A stretch of 64,000 nt of DNA, taken from NCBI GenBank assembly GCA_025354865.1, contig JANXMB010000128.1, positions 33,635 through 97,634 of the forward strand. Reading direction: 5' to 3'. This document shows, piece after piece, positions 25,561-34,766 of the stretch (positions within the stretch are counted from its first letter, which is position 1; the number at the start of each line of letters is the position of its first letter). The position numbers were made by a program, and so were the translations under genes. The notes beneath the pieces were generated by a model. That model was not told the DNA's origin. It did no database searches and saw nothing but the letters and a program-made list of their open reading frames with translations. Source of the DNA: Acetobacteraceae bacterium. GTDB taxonomy: Bacteria > Pseudomonadota > Alphaproteobacteria > Acetobacterales > Acetobacteraceae.

Positions 25561-26211
25561 CTATCGTTGCCCCGTCAGCCGATAAAGTGCGACCGCTCGT
25601 TCGGTGCGATCCTCCAATTCCAGGGACGTCGGCACCCGATAATGCGCGAAAGGGGCGAGCCCGGTAGGCGGCAGATAGGTGCGGCCTGGGTCGGCAATCC
25701 AGACCTCGGCCGTGTGTGCCAGGCAGGTCAGCCAGGGCAGGATATGCCCGGTCATGGGCGCTTCGTAGCACACGTCGCCGCACAAAATCAGATCCCATCG
25801 GCATGCGGACCCGACGATGTCGCCCGACAAGGCATCGATCTCGATGTCGTTCTCCGCAGCATTCAGGCGCATGGCAGCGATGGCCATCGGGTCGATTTCC
25901 GCCGCTTCGACCGACGCCGCACCGGCTTTGACGCACGCAATGGCCGCCAAACCGCAGCCTGCCGCGAAATCCAACACCCGCCGACCGGCAACGATGTCCG
26001 GGCGGTCCAAGATGTGGCGCGCCATCGCCACGCTGCCCGGCCAAGCAAACGCCCAGAACGGCGGGGCGGTGTTGTTTTCGGCTAGCCAATCCTCGGTGGC
26101 TTGCCAAATCGGGGTGATTTCCGTCGCCAACCACAGCCGAATCTCCGGCACCATCGAATGGGCCGAGAGGATCGTGTTGCGCCGGATGAAATCGCCCGGT
26201 GCGCTTGTCAC
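25561..26211 (-). CDS. ETF beta-subunit lysine methyltransferase-like (METTL20-like)
   Basis: The open frame extends to 26979, but the real gene starts at a GTG (26209-26211) overlapping the ubiA stop (GTGA), giving 216 aa. It begins FIRRNTILSAHSMVPEIRLWLA, continues with APPFWAFAWPGSVAMARHIL, then the SAM-binding motif VLDFAAGCGLAAIAC and DPMAIAAMRLNA. This is the layout of ETFB-KMT proteins, in which PPFWAxxWPGG precedes motif I. Bacterial members methylate lysines of electron transfer flavoprotein beta. The coupling to ubiA puts two electron-transport functions in one transcript. Confidence 0.7.
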   Translation of the reverse strand: MTSAPGDFIRRNTILSAHSMVPEIRLWLATEITPIWQATEDWLAENNTAPPFWAFAWPGSVAMARHILDRPDIVAGRRVLDFAAGCGLAAIACVKAGAASVEAAEIDPMAIAAMRLNAAENDIEIDALSGDIVGSACRWDLILCGDVCYEAPMTGHILPWLTCLAHTAEVWIADPGRTYLPPTGLAPFAHYRVPTSLELEDRTERAVALYRLTGQR

Positions 26212-27107
26212 AGCCGGCCCACTAGGATCGCCGCCGCGACCGCCAACCCAACCTCCCGGTTCGCGCGGAACAGGCGCAAGCAGCCTGCGGGATCGTGGAT
26301 ATCCAACTGCACAATCTGGCGGATCAGCAGCGCCGCCGGCAAGGCCAATGCCGCGTAGAAACCCCAATGCAGCCCGGCCATCCATCCGGCGGTGCCCAAC
26401 AGAAGGACGGCCCCGGCATAGCAGGTTGCCAGGAACGGGGCGGTGCTCTCGCCGAACAGCCGCGCGGTGGATTTCACCCCGATCAACGCGTCGTCGTCGC
26501 GATCCTGGTGCGCGTAGATCGTGTCGAAGCCCAGGTCCCAAAAGATCGCCGCCGCATACAGCGCCGCCCATGCGAAATCCAACCGGTCGGCACCGGCCGC
26601 GTATCCCAGTGGCGCGCCGAAGCCGAACGTAAAGCCCATCATCAGTTGGGGCCACCACGTGATCCGCTTCGCCAATGGGTAAAGCCCAACCAGAACCAGG
26701 GAGGCGACACCGAGCGCCTGGGACAAACCGTTGAGTTGCAGAAGTATCCCAAGGCCGAGGGACAGCAGGCAGGCCAGGAATACCAATGCGTGGCGCGGTC
26801 GCAGCATGCCCGATGCCAGCGGTCTGCCGGCCGTGCGTGCGACCATCCGATCGATATCGCGATCCCACAGGTCGTTCACGACGCACCCGGCCGAACGCAT
26901 GGTCAGACTGCCGATGCCGAACAGCAGGATCAGCCGCACCGTTTCGGTCCAGGATGGCGTCGCGAGCAGGATGCCCCAAATTCCCGGAAGAAAGAGCAAC
27001 CAGGTGCCGATCGGACGGTCGAGCCGAGCAAGCAGGATGTAGGGAAGCCAGCCGCGCGGCATGCGGGCGACCCAGCCGGTTGCGACGATATCGGTGTGTA
27101 TGGTCAT
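26208..27107 (-). CDS. ubiA: 4-Hydroxybenzoate polyprenyltransferase
   Basis: 299 aa with about eight hydrophobic segments. Both Asp-rich motifs of the UbiA family are present: NDLWDRDID near residue 98 and YAHQDRDDD near 205. The N-terminal YILLARLDRPIGTWLLFLPG is typical of the ubiquinone-pathway members. It attaches the polyprenyl tail to 4-hydroxybenzoate in the inner membrane, the second step of ubiquinone synthesis. It is divergent from rsmE, with 54 bp between the starts. Confidence 0.93.
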   Translation of the reverse strand: MTIHTDIVATGWVARMPRGWLPYILLARLDRPIGTWLLFLPGIWGILLATPSWTETVRLILLFGIGSLTMRSAGCVVNDLWDRDIDRMVARTAGRPLASGMLRPRHALVFLACLLSLGLGILLQLNGLSQALGVASLVLVGLYPLAKRITWWPQLMMGFTFGFGAPLGYAAGADRLDFAWAALYAAAIFWDLGFDTIYAHQDRDDDALIGVKSTARLFGESTAPFLATCYAGAVLLLGTAGWMAGLHWGFYAALALPAALLIRQIVQLDIHDPAGCLRLFRANREVGLAVAAAILVGRL

Positions 27108-27161
27108 TGCTGCTACTGTGCGCGCCGATGCCCTTCGGTCAACCGGAAACCGCTCGCCCCG

Positions 27162-27869
27162 ATGCCCACGATTCCGCGCCTCTTTGTTGCAACCCCCCTT
27201 CTATCGGCCACCGATGTCCCGGGCACCGCAGCCCAGGCCCATTATCTCGGCTCGGTGATACGCCGGGCGGTGGGGGACGAAGTGTGCTTGTTCAACGGCC
27301 GCGATGGGGAGTGGCGCGCCGTCATCGCGGTTCTGCGCCGCGATCGGGTGGCGTTTCGTTTGCAGTCATGCCTGAGGCAGCAGGCGCCGGACGGCGATCT
27401 TTGGCTGCTCTTTGCTTTGCTGAAGCGCGACACGACCGATTTGACGATCGAGAAAGCGACGGAACTCGGCGTATCCGTTATCCAGCCGGTCGTCACCGAT
27501 CGTACCAATGCCGCCCGCGTCAACGAGGACCGGCTGCGCGCCATCGCCACGGAAGCGGCCGAACAGTGCGAGCGCCTCACGATCCCGGAAATCCGCCCGC
27601 CCCGTTCGCTGGCCGATTTGCTGGCATCCTGGCCACCCGATCGGAAGCTGTTCGCGGCGATCGAACGAGCGGACGTCGCCAGGATCGGACCGGCATCGGG
27701 ACCGTGTGCACTGCTGGTCGGTCCGGAGGGCGGCTTTACGGCAGCCGAGCTTGACGCGCTGCGACGATATTCGTTTGTTGAGCCTGTGACGCTCGGGCCA
27801 CTGGTGCTGCGAGCCGAAACGGCATGCCTGGTCGGACTGGCCCTGTTGCGTTCGGCCGGTTGCGGGTAA
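27162..27869 (+). CDS. rsmE: 16S rRNA (uracil1498-N3)-methyltransferase
   Basis: The track gives a 524-aa frame from 26295, but the N-terminal half is antisense to ubiA. The ATG at 27162 gives 235 aa, the normal RsmE size. Features are an N-terminal PUA-like domain (HYLGSVIRRAVGDEVCLFNG), 'LLKRDTTDLTIEKATELGV' and the SPOUT knot 'LLVGPEGGFTAAELD' with 'LGPLVLRAETA'. It methylates the decoding region of the small subunit rRNA. It sits upstream of gshA as in many alphaproteobacteria. Confidence 0.92.
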   Translation: MPTIPRLFVATPLLSATDVPGTAAQAHYLGSVIRRAVGDEVCLFNGRDGEWRAVIAVLRRDRVAFRLQSCLRQQAPDGDLWLLFALLKRDTTDLTIEKATELGVSVIQPVVTDRTNAARVNEDRLRAIATEAAEQCERLTIPEIRPPRSLADLLASWPPDRKLFAAIERADVARIGPASGPCALLVGPEGGFTAAELDALRRYSFVEPVTLGPLVLRAETACLVGLALLRSAGCG

Positions 27870-27905
27870 GAAGCCGAACCACGAACCGAGACGTTTGGGA
27901 AGAAT

Positions 27906-29285
27906 ATGTCCAACCCTGGCGACAGCGACACGACCCCGCTCACGTCCATCCAACAGATGGCCGACTATCTCGCCGTCGGCTGTAAGCCGGCCGAGGCGTT
28001 CCGTATTGGGACGGAGCACGAGAAATTCGGCTTTCGTCTCGATGATCGTCTAGCGCCCCCCTACCTGCCGGCCGATGGGCAGCCGGGCTCGATTCGCGAC
28101 ATCCTTGCCGGCCTGCGTCGCTACGACGCCGAGCCCATCATGGACGGCGAAAACGTCATCGGGCTGAAGCAGGGCGGCGCGTCTGTTTCGCTGGAGCCGG
28201 CTGGGCAGCTCGAACTATCGGGCGCACCGTTGGAAACCTTGCACGACGCCAAGGCCGAATTCGATTGGCACTTCGAACAGGTTCGCGCCGTGTCCGAACC
28301 GTTGCGGGTTGGCTTCGCGCCCCTGGGCTTCCATCCTTTCGCGACCCGGGCGGCGATGCCTTGGATGCCCAAAGGCCGCTATGCCATCATGCGGCGTTAC
28401 ATGCCCTTGGTCGGTTCGCTCGGTTTGGACATGATGACTCGCACCTGCACCGTTCAGGTGAACCTGGACTATGCATCCGAGCAGGACATGATCCGGAAAC
28501 TCCGGGTATCGTTGCTGTTGCAGCCGCTGGCGACCGCGCTGTTCGCGAACTCGCCGTTCAAGGAGGGCGCGCCGAACGGTCTGCTGTCCAACCGGGCGCA
28601 TGTTTGGACTGATACCGACAACCAACGGTCGGGCATCCCGAAGGTCATGTTCGAGGACGGGTTCGGTTTCGAACGCTATGCCCAATGGCTCGTCGATTCG
28701 GTGCCGATGTACTTCGTCTACCGCTCGGACCGATATATCGACATTGCCGGTCGGTCGTTTCGCGACTTCATGAACGGTAAGTTGCACGGGGAAACCGGCA
28801 CGGAACCGACGATCGGGGATTTCGCCGATCATGTCACAACCGTGTTTACCGACGTGCGAATCAAGCGCTTCGTGGAAATGCGAGGCGCCGACGCCGGACG
28901 ACCCGACATGATGCTGGCGCAATCGGCACTCTGGGTCGGACTGCTCTACGACGACGCGGCGCTGACGGCGGCCGAGGCGTTGTTGCGCGGCGCCGGCTGG
29001 GCCGAAGCGAACGCCATGCGGGCGGCGGTGCCAGTGCACGGCCTTGCGACACCTTGGAAACAGGGCACCATGCGCGACCTCGCGCGGGACGTGGTTGCCA
29101 TCGCGCAGGATGGCCTGAAGGCCCGCTGCCGCCTGAACCCTGCCGGCGAGTCGGAGGCGATTTACCTCGCCCCGCTGGCCGACATCGCGGCCGGCGCACC
29201 GACCCAGGCCGAATATTGGCTGGCCCGATATCGCGATGTGTGGAACGGCGATCTCAGCCGGATCTTTGCCGAAGCGGCTGTCTGA
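27906..29285 (+). CDS. gshA: Glutamate-cysteine ligase
   Basis: 459 aa, the size of the plant/alphaproteobacterial GCL class. Recognisable blocks are FRIGTEHEKFGF near residue 35, GASVSLEPAGQLELSGAP near 95, 'TRTCTVQVNLDYASEQDM' near 180 and 'RGADAGRPDMMLAQSALWVGLLYD' in the second half. It makes gamma-glutamylcysteine, the first step of glutathione synthesis. The gene lies 36 nt after rsmE, with a GGGAAG Shine-Dalgarno, and converges on ahcY. Confidence 0.93.
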   Translation: MSNPGDSDTTPLTSIQQMADYLAVGCKPAEAFRIGTEHEKFGFRLDDRLAPPYLPADGQPGSIRDILAGLRRYDAEPIMDGENVIGLKQGGASVSLEPAGQLELSGAPLETLHDAKAEFDWHFEQVRAVSEPLRVGFAPLGFHPFATRAAMPWMPKGRYAIMRRYMPLVGSLGLDMMTRTCTVQVNLDYASEQDMIRKLRVSLLLQPLATALFANSPFKEGAPNGLLSNRAHVWTDTDNQRSGIPKVMFEDGFGFERYAQWLVDSVPMYFVYRSDRYIDIAGRSFRDFMNGKLHGETGTEPTIGDFADHVTTVFTDVRIKRFVEMRGADAGRPDMMLAQSALWVGLLYDDAALTAAEALLRGAGWAEANAMRAAVPVHGLATPWKQGTMRDLARDVVAIAQDGLKARCRLNPAGESEAIYLAPLADIAAGAPTQAEYWLARYRDVWNGDLSRIFAEAAV

Positions 29286-29348
29286 TACCGGTCGGCCGGA
29301 CGGTATGCGCGCAGGGTTGGCGTGGCGGCTGCGCGCGAAATCAAGAGA

Positions 29349-29399
29349 ATACCAGCCGACCGACCGCTGGTTAGAGTCAAAGGTTCGGTCGGCTGGTAT
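29349..29399. terminator. Long dyad between gshA and ahcY, probable bidirectional terminator
   Basis: ATACCAGCCGACCGA and its exact reverse complement TCGGTCGGCTGGTAT are separated by 21 nt. The dyad lies between two convergent genes and ends 8 nt before the ahcY stop. The stem is GC-rich with AT ends, but there is no long T-run on either strand. Confidence 0.55.
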
Positions 29400-29407
29400 A
29401 AATCGAT

Positions 29408-30706
29408 CTAGTAACGATAAAGGTCGTGTTTGAACGGCCCGCTGGTGCTAATGCCGATGTATTCGGCCTGCGCCGGCGACAGTTTGGTCAGCTTCGCGCC
29501 GACCTTTTCCAGGTGCAAAGCCGCAACCTTCTCGTCCAGCGCCTTGGGCAGGGTGTAGACGTCCAGTTTGTATTTGCCGGCCGGGGCGTGGAACAACTCG
29601 ATCTGGGCCAGCACCTGATTGCTGAAGCTGGTGCTCATGACGAAGCTGGGGTGACCCGTGGCATTGCCCAGGTTCACCAAGCGCCCTTCGGAGAGCACGA
29701 TCAGACGCTTGCCGTCCGGGAACACCACTTCGTCCACCTGTGGCTTGACGTTGTCCCAGGTGTAGTTGCGCAGGGCGTCGATCTCGATCTCGGAATCGAA
29801 GTGCCCGATGTTGCAGACAATCGCGCGGTGCTTCATCGCCCGCATGTGGTCGATGGTGATCACGCCGACATTGCCGGTGGCGGTGACGAAGATATCGCCG
29901 TGTCCGGCAACGTCGTCCATCGTCACGACCTGATAGCCTTCCATCGCCGCCTGCAAGGCACAGATCGGATCGACTTCCGTTACCATCACCCGGCAACCGG
30001 CGTTGCGCAGCGATGCGGCGGAGCCCTTGCCGACGTCGCCGAACCCGTTCACCACCGCCACTTTACCGGCCATCATCACGTCGGTGCCACGGCGGATACC
30101 GTCCACCAGCGACTCGCGGCAGCCATACAGATTGTCGAACTTCGACTTGGTAACGCTGTCGTTGACGTTGATCGCCGGGCTCAACAGCTTGCCGTCGCGG
30201 ACCATGTCGCGCAGGCGCAGGACGCCGGTGGTGGTTTCCTCGGAGATGCCCTTAACGTCCTTCATCATCTCGGGATATTTCTGATGCATCAGCAGCGTCA
30301 GATCGCCGCCGTCGTCCAGGATCATGTTCGGCGTCCAACCGTCCGGACCGCGAACGGTCTGTTCGATGCACCAGTTGAACTCATCTTCGTCCATGCCCTT
30401 CCAGGCGAACACCGGGGTACCGGCGGCGGCAACGCCAGCGGCGGCATGGTCCTGGGTCGAGAAGATGTTGCAGGACGACCAGCGGACGGTGGCGCCAAGA
30501 TGGGTCAGCGTCTCGATCAGAACGGCCGTTTGGATAGTCATGTGCAGGCAGCCCGCGATGCGCGCGTCTTTCAGCGGCTGGGACGATCCATATTCCCGCC
30601 GAATCGCCATCAGCCCAGGCATTTCATCCTCGGCCATGGAGATTTCCTTGCGGCCCCACTCGGCCAACGCGATATCTTTGACCTTGTAGTCGGGGTCGAT
30701 GGTCAT
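29408..30706 (-). CDS. ahcY: Adenosylhomocysteinase
   Basis: The real start is ATG 30704-30706, preceded by AGGAGAAG. This gives 432 aa, matching the family; the track's upstream extension to 31072 is spurious. Sequence blocks include [22 protein letters not shown] at the N-terminus, '[21 protein letters not shown]', the NAD-binding [14 protein letters not shown] near residue 220, and the C-terminal '[10 protein letters not shown]', which contributes a lysine and tyrosine to NAD binding. It hydrolyses S-adenosylhomocysteine to homocysteine and adenosine, keeping methylation going. A candidate ArsR/SahR-type operator is upstream. Confidence 0.95.
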   Translation of the reverse strand: MTIDPDYKVKDIALAEWGRKEISMAEDEMPGLMAIRREYGSSQPLKDARIAGCLHMTIQTAVLIETLTHLGATVRWSSCNIFSTQDHAAAGVAAAGTPVFAWKGMDEDEFNWCIEQTVRGPDGWTPNMILDDGGDLTLLMHQKYPEMMKDVKGISEETTTGVLRLRDMVRDGKLLSPAINVNDSVTKSKFDNLYGCRESLVDGIRRGTDVMMAGKVAVVNGFGDVGKGSAASLRNAGCRVMVTEVDPICALQAAMEGYQVVTMDDVAGHGDIFVTATGNVGVITIDHMRAMKHRAIVCNIGHFDSEIEIDALRNYTWDNVKPQVDEVVFPDGKRLIVLSEGRLVNLGNATGHPSFVMSTSFSNQVLAQIELFHAPAGKYKLDVYTLPKALDEKVAALHLEKVGAKLTKLSPAQAEYIGISTSGPFKHDLYRY

Positions 30707-30751
30707 GCGGGTCTTCTCCTGAAACCGACGGTGTTCTGTGCGAGCGGTCGT

Positions 30752-30771
30752 ATATAAAGATATCTGCATGT
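30752..30771. promoter_or_regulatory. Candidate ArsR/SahR-type operator upstream of ahcY
   Basis: ATATAAAGATATCTGCATGT is an imperfect 20-bp palindrome (7 of 10 positions pair) about 45 bp upstream of the ahcY start. It resembles the ATATAAAGATATCTTTATAT-type sites I recall for SAH-responsive ArsR-family regulators. No such regulator gene is in the window. I could not recognise a SAH riboswitch in the same leader. Confidence 0.35.
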
Positions 30772-30947
30772 CTGCAAGAACAATCTCCCGAAGCGCGATA
30801 ATCCTCGGTGAAATCGCCGCAGGTCCGGATCGAACGCATCCCACGCCAGGCTGGCGGATCGGCCGCAGCGTTGCACGACGGACATCGGCAACCCATATCG
30901 TGGGCGGACCCCAATGGTCCCAGGTTCGTCGCGACGCGGGTAGGACC

Positions 30948-31763
30948 ATGCACAATTGGCGGATGGAAGATATCGACTGGCATCGCTTCGATCGCGCCAA
31001 AGCCGCGCCCGAGGTCGTCCCGCTGATCAAGGCGGCAGCGCTGGTCGAACGCAACGGCCGAGAATACGCCACCTATCTTTGCCGTGTCTTCGCCGCAGAC
31101 CCCGAACTGTGCGAGGCCGTGCGGAATTGGGCCGAAGAAGAGGTTCGACACGGGGAAGCTCTGGGCGAATGGGCTCGGTATGCCGATCCATCCTGGGATT
31201 TCCACGCCGCTCGCGCCCGTTTCAACGCCGGTTATAGCCCGCCGCTGGACTCCGCATCGTCGATCCGCGGTTCCCGCACCGGAGAGCTGATTGCCCGCTG
31301 CGTGGTCGAGACAGGCACATCCAGCTATTACACCGCCCTCGCCGATGCGTGTCAGGAACCGGTGCTGCGCCAAATCTGCCGCAAGATCGCTGCGGACGAA
31401 TTCCGCCATTACAAATTGTTCTACGACCACATGCGCCGCTATCAGGCGCAGGAGCGTATCGGGTCTGCTCGCCGGATGCTGATTGCCTTCGGGCGCGCTG
31501 GCGAAAGCGAGGACGACGAACTCGCCTACGCCTACTATTGTGCGAATGAATCGCCTGCGGTGCCCTATGATCGAGGGCGATTCTCAACCGCATATTTCGC
31601 CGGGGCGATGCGCTACTATCGCTTTCCGCACGTGCGGCGGGGCGTGGGCATGACCTTGAAGGCCATCGGATTGCCGGCACACGGGCGATTGTCGGAGCTT
31701 GCCGCACGCGCCGCTTGGTGGTGGCTCGACCGGCGGCGGGTCCGGGTCGGCGCAAACGGTTGA
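30948..31763 (+). CDS. Ferritin-like di-iron domain protein
   Basis: 271 aa from ATG 30948, which follows a GGTAGGA Shine-Dalgarno; a second in-frame ATG at 30963 is possible. The protein is helical. Motifs typical of di-iron carboxylate proteins are [13 protein letters not shown] (E..xH), a second helix with [11 protein letters not shown] and a fourth with [12 protein letters not shown] (ExxH). This arrangement suggests a rubrerythrin- or acyl-ACP-desaturase-like fold. The function and substrate are unknown. The gene is divergent from ahcY and convergent with the MFS gene, 12 nt away. Confidence 0.7.
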   Translation: MHNWRMEDIDWHRFDRAKAAPEVVPLIKAAALVERNGREYATYLCRVFAADPELCEAVRNWAEEEVRHGEALGEWARYADPSWDFHAARARFNAGYSPPLDSASSIRGSRTGELIARCVVETGTSSYYTALADACQEPVLRQICRKIAADEFRHYKLFYDHMRRYQAQERIGSARRMLIAFGRAGESEDDELAYAYYCANESPAVPYDRGRFSTAYFAGAMRYYRFPHVRRGVGMTLKAIGLPAHGRLSELAARAAWWWLDRRRVRVGANG

Positions 31764-31775
31764 ACGGGAGCCGCC

Positions 31776-32996
31776 CTATATCGTTCGCCACAACTTGCGG
31801 GTCAGCACCATCGCCAGCAACCCCATCGCCCCGGTGACGCCGGTCGCCCAATGCGCCCCGATGGCGTCGGCCAGCAAGCCGAGCCACACGAACCCGATCG
31901 GCCCGGATCCAATACAAACCGACAGGACTCCCAGTATGCGCGACCGCATTTCCGGTGGCGCTGCCAAATACACGAGTGTCGCTTGCATGGTGGCAAATCC
32001 GGCGCCGCCGAATCCGGTCAACAGCAGCGCGGCCCCGGCAATCGGGGTGTAGGGAACCACAGCGAACACGATCAGCATGATCATGTAACTGATAACCCCG
32101 CCCAGATAGGCTCTCGCATACCAAGACGGTTTGATCAGAATGGCCAGCACCACGGCGCCCGCGAAAGCACCTACGCCGTCGAGGCTGGCAAGTACGCCGA
32201 CCCCTTCGGGACCGAGACCGAGCCGGTCGCGGCCGATCACGGGGATCATTGCGGTGAACGGCCAGGCGAATACGTTGTAGATGACGGTCACGGCCAGGGT
32301 GCCGATCAGCCGTTTGTCGCCGCGTACTAGGCGCAGCCCCTCGGCGATGCGGGCGAGAACGGCGCCGGACGCGGTCGAACGCGTGTCGCGAAAGCGGATG
32401 CGTATCGCCGCGATCAGCGCCAGACCGTAAAGCAGGACGCTGACGGCGAAAGCCCCCTCGATCCCAACATGCGCCAACATAAGCCCGCCGATCGTCGGCC
32501 CCACCATCCGGCTGGCATTATTGGCGCCAGCATCGAGGGACATGGCAGTGCCCATCGCATCGGAGCCCACGACCTCCCCGATCATTACGCGGCGCACCGG
32601 GTTGTCGGTGGCCCAGCCCAGGCCGTTCATGAAGCTGGCAACCGCCAACTGCCATACCTCCAATTGTCCGGAGTAGGCGAGGACGCCGAGCACGGCGGAG
32701 TTGGCGCCCATCAGCAGCACGACGCCGATGAGGGTTGTGCGTCGTTCCATCCGGTCCGCCCATGCACCCAGGAATGCGCCGAACAGGCCCATCGGCAAAA
32801 GCCGCAGCATGGTCATCATGGAAACCAGGAAGGCGGAATCGGTTCGCTGGTAGACCACGACGCCGACCGCCACTGTTTCGAGCCAGCGGACCACGAATAC
32901 GACCAATCCCACGGACCAGAGGCGCCAGAAATCGGCGAATTCCGGGCGCAGCAGGCGGCGCACCGGGGAGGTGGCGGTTGTCGATACGGCAGCCAA
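31776..32996 (-). CDS. MFS transporter (DHA3/EntS-like)
   Basis: 406 aa with about twelve hydrophobic segments. The loop 2-3 signature appears as 'GAFLGAWADRMERRTTLIG' near residue 72, the hallmark of the MFS. The N-terminus 'EFADFWRLWSVGLVVFVVRWLETVAVGVVVYQRT' resembles the EntS-like, proton-driven efflux group. The substrate is unknown. It is divergent from the oxidoreductase genes to the right, separated by a 128-bp region. Confidence 0.85.
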   Translation of the reverse strand: MAAVSTTATSPVRRLLRPEFADFWRLWSVGLVVFVVRWLETVAVGVVVYQRTDSAFLVSMMTMLRLLPMGLFGAFLGAWADRMERRTTLIGVVLLMGANSAVLGVLAYSGQLEVWQLAVASFMNGLGWATDNPVRRVMIGEVVGSDAMGTAMSLDAGANNASRMVGPTIGGLMLAHVGIEGAFAVSVLLYGLALIAAIRIRFRDTRSTASGAVLARIAEGLRLVRGDKRLIGTLAVTVIYNVFAWPFTAMIPVIGRDRLGLGPEGVGVLASLDGVGAFAGAVVLAILIKPSWYARAYLGGVISYMIMLIVFAVVPYTPIAGAALLLTGFGGAGFATMQATLVYLAAPPEMRSRILGVLSVCIGSGPIGFVWLGLLADAIGAHWATGVTGAMGLLAMVLTRKLWRTI

Positions 32997-33124
32997 AATC
33001 GGTTTTCCTCACCCAACCCGGCCAATCCACCACGTTCTACGCCGCCGCCGCCACACCCGATCGCGTATTGCAGCATGGCGCCAACCGGGTGACGATATCG
33101 CCAGATCGATATGGGGCTGCGGAC

Positions 33125-33697
33125 ATGACTGGACGGGTAGCTATGGTGCCGCTGGCGCGGGCACAGGAACTGGGCGCGGCAATCGGCTTGCCGGCGCCGA
33201 TGACCACGCGATCGGCGTTCCGGACCCTCGCCAACAACCCGCCGCTGCTGAAAGCCGTGTTCGGACAACTCAGCACCTTGCTGCTGCACAATACCTTCGA
33301 CACCCGCCTCCGCGAACTGATGATCATGCGCATCGGCTGGGTTACCGGCTCGGTTTACGAGTGGACCCAACACTGGCGCGTCGCCACGACCGCCGGCATC
33401 CCACCGGAAGACGTCCTGGCCGTCCGCGACTGGCAGAACTCTGATCGACTGTCGGCTGCGGATAAGGCCGTATTACAGGCCACCGACGAATCGCTGGCAG
33501 GCAAGACCATTTCCGATGCCACCTGGGCTGCGTGTGTGAAGCACATTCCCGACCCCGCGCAACAGGTGGAATTCATCGTGGCCATGGGTAACTGGACCAT
33601 GTTCTCCATCCTGCTGCGCAATCTGAAAATCCCAGTCGAAGACGGTGTCGCCTGCTGGCCGCCCGACGGTGCAGTCCCAGCTAGCGCGGAGGTTTGA
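33125..33697 (+). CDS. Carboxymuconolactone decarboxylase family protein
   Basis: 190 aa from ATG 33125; the track's extension to 32735 is antisense to the MFS gene. The central motif 'RLRELMIMRIGWVTGSVYEWTQHWRVA' is the CMD fold core (..E...R......YEW..H). The CxxC typical of AhpD-type peroxidases is missing, so it is more likely of the decarboxylase/lactonase group. The downstream LLM oxidoreductase starts only 3 nt after the stop, which implies a common pathway. The substrate is unknown. Confidence 0.8.
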   Translation: MTGRVAMVPLARAQELGAAIGLPAPMTTRSAFRTLANNPPLLKAVFGQLSTLLLHNTFDTRLRELMIMRIGWVTGSVYEWTQHWRVATTAGIPPEDVLAVRDWQNSDRLSAADKAVLQATDESLAGKTISDATWAACVKHIPDPAQQVEFIVAMGNWTMFSILLRNLKIPVEDGVACWPPDGAVPASAEV

Positions 33698-33700
33698 TCC

Positions 33701-34654
33701 ATGGCCCGAGCAATTGCCGCCGGTATCGGCATTATGGAATTCCCGTTCGACACCACGGGAGCGTTCTGGAAATGGGTGGATTTGTGCGAGGCCGGCGGGA
33801 TCGACTCGATCTGGCAGACCGACCGCTTGATCAGCAAACAACCGATTCTGGAGTGCATGACAGCCCTCGCCGCGATCGCCGGGCGGACGAAGCGGATCAA
33901 GTTCGGCGTCAATGTCGTATCGGTGGCGATGCGCGATCCCGTGCTGCTGGCCAAGCAGTGCGCCACCTTGGATTTCCTGTCCGGCGGCCGTCTGTTACCC
34001 GGCTTCGGTATCGGCAGCCCGCGCGGCCCCGAATGGACGGCGATGCACCTCGACCCCAAGACACGCGGCCGTAAAACCGATGAGGCGCTCGAAATCATCG
34101 CTCGGCTCTGGACCGGGGAGAAGCTGGACTATCCCGGTAAATATTTCCAACTCACCGGGGCCTCCATCGCACCGCTCCCCGTGCAGTCGGACCTTCCGAT
34201 GTGGATCGGGGGTTCGTCGGACGCGGCGGTCAAGCGCACTGCTATCTATGGTACCGGTTGGCAGTCCGGGGCGGAAACCCCGGAAACCGTTGGCAAAGTC
34301 ATCGCCGCGATCAAGGAAGCCGTCGTCGCGCAGGGGCGAACGATCGACGAAGACCACTACGGCGCGGCCTTGGCATATCGTTTCGGCTCCTGGAACGACC
34401 CCGGTATGACCCGGCTGGCCGAAGCCTACGAAACCCGCACCGGACGCGACGCGCGGGAGGCATTCGCGATCGGCGATGCCGAACTCATCATGGCGCGGCT
34501 CACCGAATATGTGGATGCCGGCGCCAGCAAGTTCATCCTGCGCCCCGTCGCGCAAGGGGACCAGCAAATGCTCGATCAAACCCGCCATCTGGTGGAAGAA
34601 ATCCTACCCCGGATGGCCGCGCGTTGGCCGAAACCCGCCAAGCGCGCGGTGTAA
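33701..34654 (+). CDS. LLM-class flavin-dependent oxidoreductase
   Basis: 317 aa. TIM-barrel luciferase-like monooxygenase features are 'DSIWQTDRLI' near residue 36, 'RIKFGVNVVSVAMRDPVLLAKQCATLDFLSGGRLLPGFGIG' near 65-105, and 'LPMWIGGSSDAAVKRTAIYGTGW'. It would use FMN or F420 to oxidise an unknown substrate. The gene overlaps functionally with the CMD gene just upstream. It ends 10 bp before a repeat element. Confidence 0.85.
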   Translation: MARAIAAGIGIMEFPFDTTGAFWKWVDLCEAGGIDSIWQTDRLISKQPILECMTALAAIAGRTKRIKFGVNVVSVAMRDPVLLAKQCATLDFLSGGRLLPGFGIGSPRGPEWTAMHLDPKTRGRKTDEALEIIARLWTGEKLDYPGKYFQLTGASIAPLPVQSDLPMWIGGSSDAAVKRTAIYGTGWQSGAETPETVGKVIAAIKEAVVAQGRTIDEDHYGAALAYRFGSWNDPGMTRLAEAYETRTGRDAREAFAIGDAELIMARLTEYVDAGASKFILRPVAQGDQQMLDQTRHLVEEILPRMAARWPKPAKRAV

Positions 34655-34663
34655 CGGCCAGTC

Positions 34664-34766
34664 TAGATCGCGATGCGTTCGCTCTCGCTCACGCATCGCG
34701 ATCTACCTATTGTTTGGTCGCGCGATTCAGACCTCCGGTGATTCCACCTTCGGTCATCGCGCTCTA
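34664..34766. repeat. Dispersed double-hairpin repeat, copy 1 (103 bp)
   Basis: The element begins with TAGATCGCGATGCGT and its perfect reverse complement ACGCATCGCGATCTA, separated by 12 nt (34664-34705). It continues with a second imperfect palindrome whose arms are GCGCGAT and ATCGCGC, ending in GCTCTA. Copy 2 at 53841 has the same two hairpins but lacks 15 bp (TCCGGTGATTCCACC). It has the structure of a REP/BIME or small MITE. It lies between convergent genes, and its last three bases provide the TAG stop of the minus-strand SDR gene. Confidence 0.85.

Noticed and set aside
26295-27161. N-terminal half of the 524-aa ORF before rsmE
   Set aside because: It is antisense to ubiA, and RsmE is complete from the ATG at 27162.
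29426-30757. 443-aa plus-strand ORF opposite ahcY
   Set aside because: Mirror of a strongly supported gene; no protein-like motifs.
30707-30947. SAH riboswitch in the ahcY leader
   Set aside because: I could not line up the conserved core or pseudoknot; a covariance search would be needed to revive it.
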